This document shows positions 59,201-64,000 of a stretch of 64,000 nt of DNA, in pieces. Made by a program: the position numbers and the translations under genes. The stretch covers positions 31,280,501 to 31,344,500 of the forward strand of contig NC_134373.1 of assembly GCF_035582795.1 (NCBI RefSeq). Reading direction: 5' to 3'. Each line of letters opens with the position of its first letter. Position 1 is the first letter of the stretch. The notes under the pieces were generated by a model that ran no database searches, had not been told where the DNA came from, and worked only from the letters and a program-made list of their open reading frames with translations. The stretch comes from Mycteria americana. Lineage: Eukaryota; Chordata; Aves; Ciconiiformes; Ciconiidae.

Positions 59201-61372
59201 CTAAAGAATGACATGGGATCATCTCATTATTTGTCTTTACTGACTCTAAAATGACCATGAGCCACCATTCTCATGCATGAAAAATGCAAAGGGGCACCTC
59301 AGAAGAGGTAGTTCCAGTAAAGACAAGACACATTAGGATTCTCATATTCCCTGGCAATACTGAACACACTTCTGTGCTCAAAAAAACACCCCAAACTGAG
59401 CAGCTGTGGAGAAGAGGGATGAAAATGTTCCAGGGAATGAAAAGAGCCTTTTAGGAGAGGATGGTAGAAGAATCTGCCTGTAAGAAACAAAGACAGCGTG
59501 ATGCATGTTGTGCACTCCCTAACTCACTGGAGAAGAGAAATGAAAAAAGTATTTAACCTAAAGCATGGTTCTGGGAGTAAAAAGATGATTAAACTTACCT
59601 GTTTGTATGCTGTAGCTTGGTGAGCGCAGGAGGAAGATGTTAACATGGAGCACTTGCCTGGCGCTGATGGCACTTGCTGGTTTGTGCTTTGGCTGCAGGG
59701 CTGGGGAAGGCTGAGCTGGGTTAATCCATAGTATCAGAAAAAGGGGTAAGAGGGGAAAAAAGGAAACAGGTCATTCATGGCTAGGTTCTCATGGGGAATA
59801 TTTAATTTTTATACCCCTGTAACTTAACAGTTTAGCTTGTTTTTATTACCTCCACCAGCTTCATCTTGTACACAGGTTTTATATTTTAACTTCTGCTCCA
59901 AAGCTGTTGTTTTAGATGAGAGGTCCTGTGAGTTGTTCCTAAGTGGCGATGATTTTTTCCTGCTTTGCTTATTTATCGATGATAGCGGTGGATTTGGTGG
60001 GGGATTAAGTGTCCCATCTGCTGCTGCCTGAGCTGTGCGTCCTGTGGTGCACCGGCAGCCGCTGACCGGTGCTGCCGCTCAGCTGGCAGCCAAAGTGGCT
60101 TCTCCTTCAGCTGAAACAGCCTTCGTGGAAAAAGGAGGCTGCTTGGCAGTTTTGGTGATAAATGGTCTTTCCTCTTGCTCCTGTGCTGGATTTAGGCCGT
60201 GGCACCGCGGGTGTCATCTGCCTCCCCCAGCAACGAGGGTAGCTGCTGAATTAGCGGTTTACAGACCCTGTGGAAGTTCTTGGAGTGGTAAGTCCAGTAG
60301 ATATACTAAATGAAACTCTGAAATCTCAGAAAGGGCCTGGTATTGCAGCAATATTTAATGGGCAGCATTTCTACAAGGCCTCAGCTAGTATAAGCCTATG
60401 CTGGAAGGGAGGAGAATTTATATTCTTTGTAGGATATTTAGCTCCATCTCATATAATGGCAGGTGTTATCCTCAGCTGTAGAAAGCTTTAAATTTTCTTA
60501 ATCATATTGAGCTCTTTGCCTTAGTCTTGTGACTCATATTCTGTTGGCTAATTTCTGTCCTTAAAGAAGAATTCTTATTAATTGAATTTATATCAAAGTT
60601 GCTGAATTATAATCAAAACACCCTCTTGCTCTTTCACTGGCCTAAGAAAAATTGTTCAGGAATGTTTAAATAGGTCTTGTTTATCCCGTTCCCTAATTTG
60701 CAGTATCTCCCATACACTCCTACTCTTTTACTAAAAAATCCTACTTAGGACCTATCTTGTGCTAAGTAATCTCCATCTGCTTTCTCCCTGGCAGCCCTGA
60801 TAGCAGCCAGTCCTGCTGCCCTTCCCTGATAACTTGTTTCGGTATGTTTTGCCTCATTAGCCCATAATGTAATTGCCTACTTTGTGTTTACAGCAATGCT
60901 GTTTATTTTGGGTCTGTTCATATTTGATGAGCGTGTCCTCTGTTAGTGTTGCTTTAAAGATGTCATCTTTTAATAATGGGTTTGTGGAGTGGGTTAGCTT
61001 TAAAGGAAAAACAACCCCCCCCAACTTTTAATAAAAAAAAAGAAAAAAATGCCAAAAAGAAGCTTTGATTTAATGTGCCCTCATCCTTCAAACTTGGATA
61101 AAGCTTTAAGTGAAGAAACCCTCTTCTCAGCCATGTGACAGCTGTGATGGCTGCTCAATAACATGGCATGATGATTTGAGGATGTGAGTGAATTTGTCAC
61201 TGTACTGCCAGGGCTCTCGCTGTATGCCCGACTCGTCCCTTTCCTCCGTCTGACGGAGGTGTCAGGGTCTTGGCCTGAGATTGCTGCTTCCTCTCCTTGC
61301 AAATCCTTGTCTCTCTTTTGGCAGGCTCTCAGTAATAATAGTTTTAGAGTAACTCTATTTTTCCAATCCTTT

Positions 61373-61950
61373 TGTGCTGGTTTTGGCTGGGATAGAGTTA
61401 ATTGCTTCACAGTAGCTAGTATGGGGCTATGTTTTGGATTTGTGCTGGAAACTGTTGATAATACAGGGGTGTTTTTGCTATTGCTGAGCAGTGCTTACAC
61501 ACAGTCAAGGCCTTTTCTGCTCCTCACCCCACCCCACCAGCCAGTAGGCTGGGGGTGCACAAGAAGCTGGGAGGGGACACGGCTGGGACAGCTGACCCCA
61601 AGTGACCAAAGGGCTCTTCCATACCATATGGCGTCATGCTCAGCATATAGAGCTGGGGGAAGGTTGGCCGGGGGGCCGCTGCTCGGGGACTGGCTGGGCA
61701 TCGGTCGGTTGGTGGTGAGCAATTGTTTTCATTTGCATCACTTGTCTTTCTCTCTCTTCGTTATTTTCCTTTTCATTACAATTTTTAATTATTTTTTTAT
61801 TATTATTTCAATTATTAAACTGTTCTTACCTCAACCTATGAGTTTTCTCACTTTTACCCTTACAATTCTCTTTCCCCCCATCCTGCTGGAGGGGGAAGTG
61901 AGCGAGGGGCTGTGTGGTGCTTAGTTGCCAGCTGGGGTTAAAACACACCA
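61373..61950 (+). mobile_element. Endogenous retrovirus solo LTR (avian ERV)
   Basis: A roughly 578-bp LTR beginning TGTGCTGGTTTTGGCTGGGA and ending GCCAGCTGGGGTTAAAACAC-ACCA, the hallmark ends of an abundant bird ERV LTR. Inside are GCATATAGAGCTGGGGGAAG at the usual TATA-box position, an ATTTGCAT octamer at 61731-61738, a U3/R-type T-rich stretch, an ATTAAA polyadenylation-type signal near 61814 and a GTGAGCGAGGGGCTGTGTGGTGCTTAG block before the 3' end. No internal gag/pol/env sequence flanks it, so it is a solo LTR left by LTR-LTR recombination. Flanks CCTTT (61368-61372) and CCTTA (61951-61955) may be a 5-bp target duplication with one change. A 246-codon frame (61184-61924) crossing it is chance. 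Exact ERV family (ERVK versus ERVL) not assigned. Confidence 0.9.
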
Positions 61951-64000
61951 CCTTAAATTTAAAACCGAAACTCACTGTTTTTTAGACCATTGCAAATGTG
62001 TTTGCCGTTTTCTTTAAGAGTGGGAGAAGAGGCATGAGGCTGGGATGCCTGGGAGATGCTATGGTCCTTTCCAAGTCCGCTCCCGTAATGATGTGGCCAA
62101 CTGTGCTGAGGCCATGGTTTGTACAGGGGGTGAAATGTGAGCCCAGTTCCTGATGAAAATGGTCAAAAGTACATTTTTAAGTTTTTTCTCTTTTCTTTTT
62201 CACTTTATTGCTGGAGATAATGTACCACACAGTGACTCAGGCTTTCTGCTTGTAATAGTTTTTCTTACTGATGGGGAAAAACAGCTTTAAATTATTCCAC
62301 ATATCAATGGTCGCATGCATCAAAAACAAGCTAAAAAATGCTAATGGCCTCAATCCATGAATATCCAGAAGGCATAAAGCTTTTGTAGTATAAATATATC
62401 ATTTAATGAAAATATTGAAAGGAAGTGCATTTCCATGAAATTCATCTTTCAGAATGTTATTTTTAATAGATGAATTCATTGCTTTACCCAGAGGTATTTT
62501 TCTTTCCAGTCCTTTTCCAGACATAGAGCCTTACTGCACTCTCTTTGGGTTATGATCAGAACAGCATTTGCATTGGGTTCTCCCCATACTCCATAGCAGT
62601 GAATTGCTGTAAACCATGAATTTGACCTCCCTAATTCTATCTTTCCCTTAAAAAGTACCTGAAAAGGTCCCAATTAATAGAGGGTTCTTTTGTTGTATTT
62701 ATTTTTGTGAGTCTAAAGGAAAAGCTCCGTCCTTGTATAGTAACTTGATAATGAAAAATCAGAGGTGGTTCTTTACAAAACTGGTATCAGTTCCTTCCGA
62801 GGTATAATAAATCTCCTAATGTATAACGTGGATAAGTCCATGTCTTTTCATATTTCTTTTCCTGGGCAAGCAACTTGCGTCATACATCAATGTAGACACT
62901 CTAGAATAGAGGTATTTACTTGCTTTGTTGCCATGTAGTGAGGCTAAATTCAATAGCACTTGAAAAGTGCTCTGAAGTCCTCCAGTGGAAGCGTCTCTTT
63001 CATTTGCTTCCAGTAGTTCCCACAATGAGCTAATCGCTATATAAACTTATTTCTCTTCCAAATTAGCAGGAGTTGAACAATCCACTTCTTTCAATAAGTG
63101 AAAATGTCAGGCATGTGAAAGAAAAATCAGCCATCCATTTCTGTAAAACATTAACTTCTTTATCCGGAATCCCTTTTTGCGTTAATTGTTAGGATCAGCA
63201 ATTAATCTACTAAGCTTTTCCAGAATAAGAGGCGTGCTACAGTGCTGTCTTCGTGCAGCAGCAGGCTAGCGCTCCTCCTCACACTTTGCTAAACAGCGGC
63301 AAAACTGAATTACCAATTTTTTTTTTTCATTGCATTTATATAGAAGTTTGAATAGTGACTAAGCAGTCAATTGTCATGGCAGCTAGCAGGAAAAGCATGG
63401 TAAAAATTTCAGGATAAAAACCTGCACCAAAATCTCATCTTCCCAAGGCTCTTGAGATGAGCTCCCCTCCCTTCTAGGACCCAGAGAACCTAATTTCCCA
63501 GTTGACTGCGGGCTCATCAGAGGCTGGTAGAGAAAATCCATGTTTAGAGAGTCAGAGCAACGCACTGAGGCCGACGGCCTCGCTCTTCCTCTGTGTTGCC
63601 TGCCAAACAAAAGGTGAAAACTCTTTTCCCATTCTGTTGATCAGTGCTAAAATACCGATACGACTTCTCCAGTCCTGGCCTTCCCAATACAAGTTCAATT
63701 AATCCATCTTAGAACTGAGCTTTGGAGACTTATTTTAGTGTTGTGGTTTAAATCCGTTGCATTAAAAGTCATTTTTTGAGTAAGTCATTTTCCCTCTACT
63801 GTTGCCTTTGTTTCCCCATCTGAGTATGGAAACTAATGAGGTTTTCTTTAATTTAAAATTCTCTTAAGTCCAGGCATGAGACATACTGTGGTAGAAACAC
63901 TAAATGTCTGGGGGTTTTACATAGAAAAAATGTTTACGTAACACACAGCTTTTAAATAGCTTAACAAATCCAGTACCTGATGGACTGTGACCATGCATGA

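Larger units (their letters stand above)
33751..64000 (+). other. SLC49A4: SLC49A4 (DIRC2) gene, 5' part (exons 1-2; 3' part outside window)
   Basis: Gene-level entry on the plus strand. Exon 1 and exon 2 join in phase 1 through a Gly codon (AAG-AAG-G|GT-CTG) and give 154 codons plus two bases. The human protein is about 478 residues with 12 predicted membrane spans, so only about the first third of the protein, with spans 1-3, is here. The product is a lysosomal member of the SLC49 family (major facilitator superfamily), first described as 'disrupted in renal carcinoma 2' at human 3q21. It is electrogenic, and more recent work describes proton-coupled pyridoxine export from lysosomes. I saw no match to the expected exon 3 (HGGQMLNGLAGPT-like) between 54742 and 64000. 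Confidence 0.95.
54742..64000 (+). other. SLC49A4: SLC49A4 intron 2 (partial)
   Basis: More than 9.2 kb of intron running off the window end. It contains an old minus-strand SINE (54912-55080), a TA/CA dinucleotide tract (56197-56231), a moderately GC-rich stretch around 59990-60300 of unknown nature, and an ERV solo LTR (61373-61950). I looked for exon 3 of SLC49A4 and did not find it. Confidence 0.8.

Noticed and set aside
61184..61924. 246-codon plus-strand open frame
   Set aside because: Most of it is the solo LTR sequence, and it starts in unrelated flanking DNA. The hydrophobic C-terminal part is translation of the T-rich LTR region, not a membrane protein.
1..64000. Search for CRISPR arrays, operons, prokaryotic mobile elements, tRNA or rRNA genes
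   Set aside because: None seen. The sequence is plainly vertebrate intronic DNA with split genes; tRNA-like box-B matches belong to old SINEs.

Overview
This window is vertebrate nuclear DNA, almost certainly from a bird. It carries 5'-truncated CR1 LINEs ending in the (ATTCTGTG)n-type tail, an avian-type endogenous-retrovirus LTR, and old MIR/amniote-type SINEs in AT-rich introns. Coding is confined to short exons with GT-AG borders. Nothing bacterial, plasmid, phage or CRISPR-like is present.

The layout is two protein-coding genes arranged head to head around one CpG island (about 32.9-34.3 kb). To the left, on the minus strand, is HSPBAP1 (JmjC-fold HSPB1/HSP27-associated protein). Its first five coding exons lie at 33150-33186, 20283-20468, 13926-14110, 9654-9790 and 6319-6490. 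Spliced, they give 717 nt = 239 uninterrupted codons, and every junction phase agrees. The remaining exons, including the one expected to carry the last JmjC metal-binding His, lie beyond position 1. To the right, on the plus strand, is SLC49A4 (DIRC2), a lysosomal major-facilitator-type transporter. Exon 1 (33751-34120) and exon 2 (54648-54741) are inside the window. The rest of the gene lies beyond 64000. The start codons are 564 bp apart, so the two genes very probably share a bidirectional, TATA-less promoter.

The rest is intron. HSPBAP1 introns 5 to 1 fill 1-33149. They hold several degraded amniote SINEs, a CR1 3' fragment of about 580 bp (18.6-19.2 kb), a short CR1 tail (27.3 kb) and small tandem or palindromic motifs. 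SLC49A4 intron 1 (34121-54647, 20.5 kb) holds a fairly young minus-strand CR1 with a 252-codon open frame (42.2-43.05 kb), a pyrimidine/purine-asymmetric block and low-complexity tracts. SLC49A4 intron 2 (54742 to beyond the end) holds an old SINE and a near-complete solo LTR (61.37-61.95 kb).

The two genes are not known to act in one pathway; the link visible here is shared regulation and conserved neighbourhood. I found no undescribed biological system. The most useful content is the exon reconstruction, the shared promoter, and species-specific details in the SLC49A4 N-terminus and HSPBAP1 exons 1 and 4.
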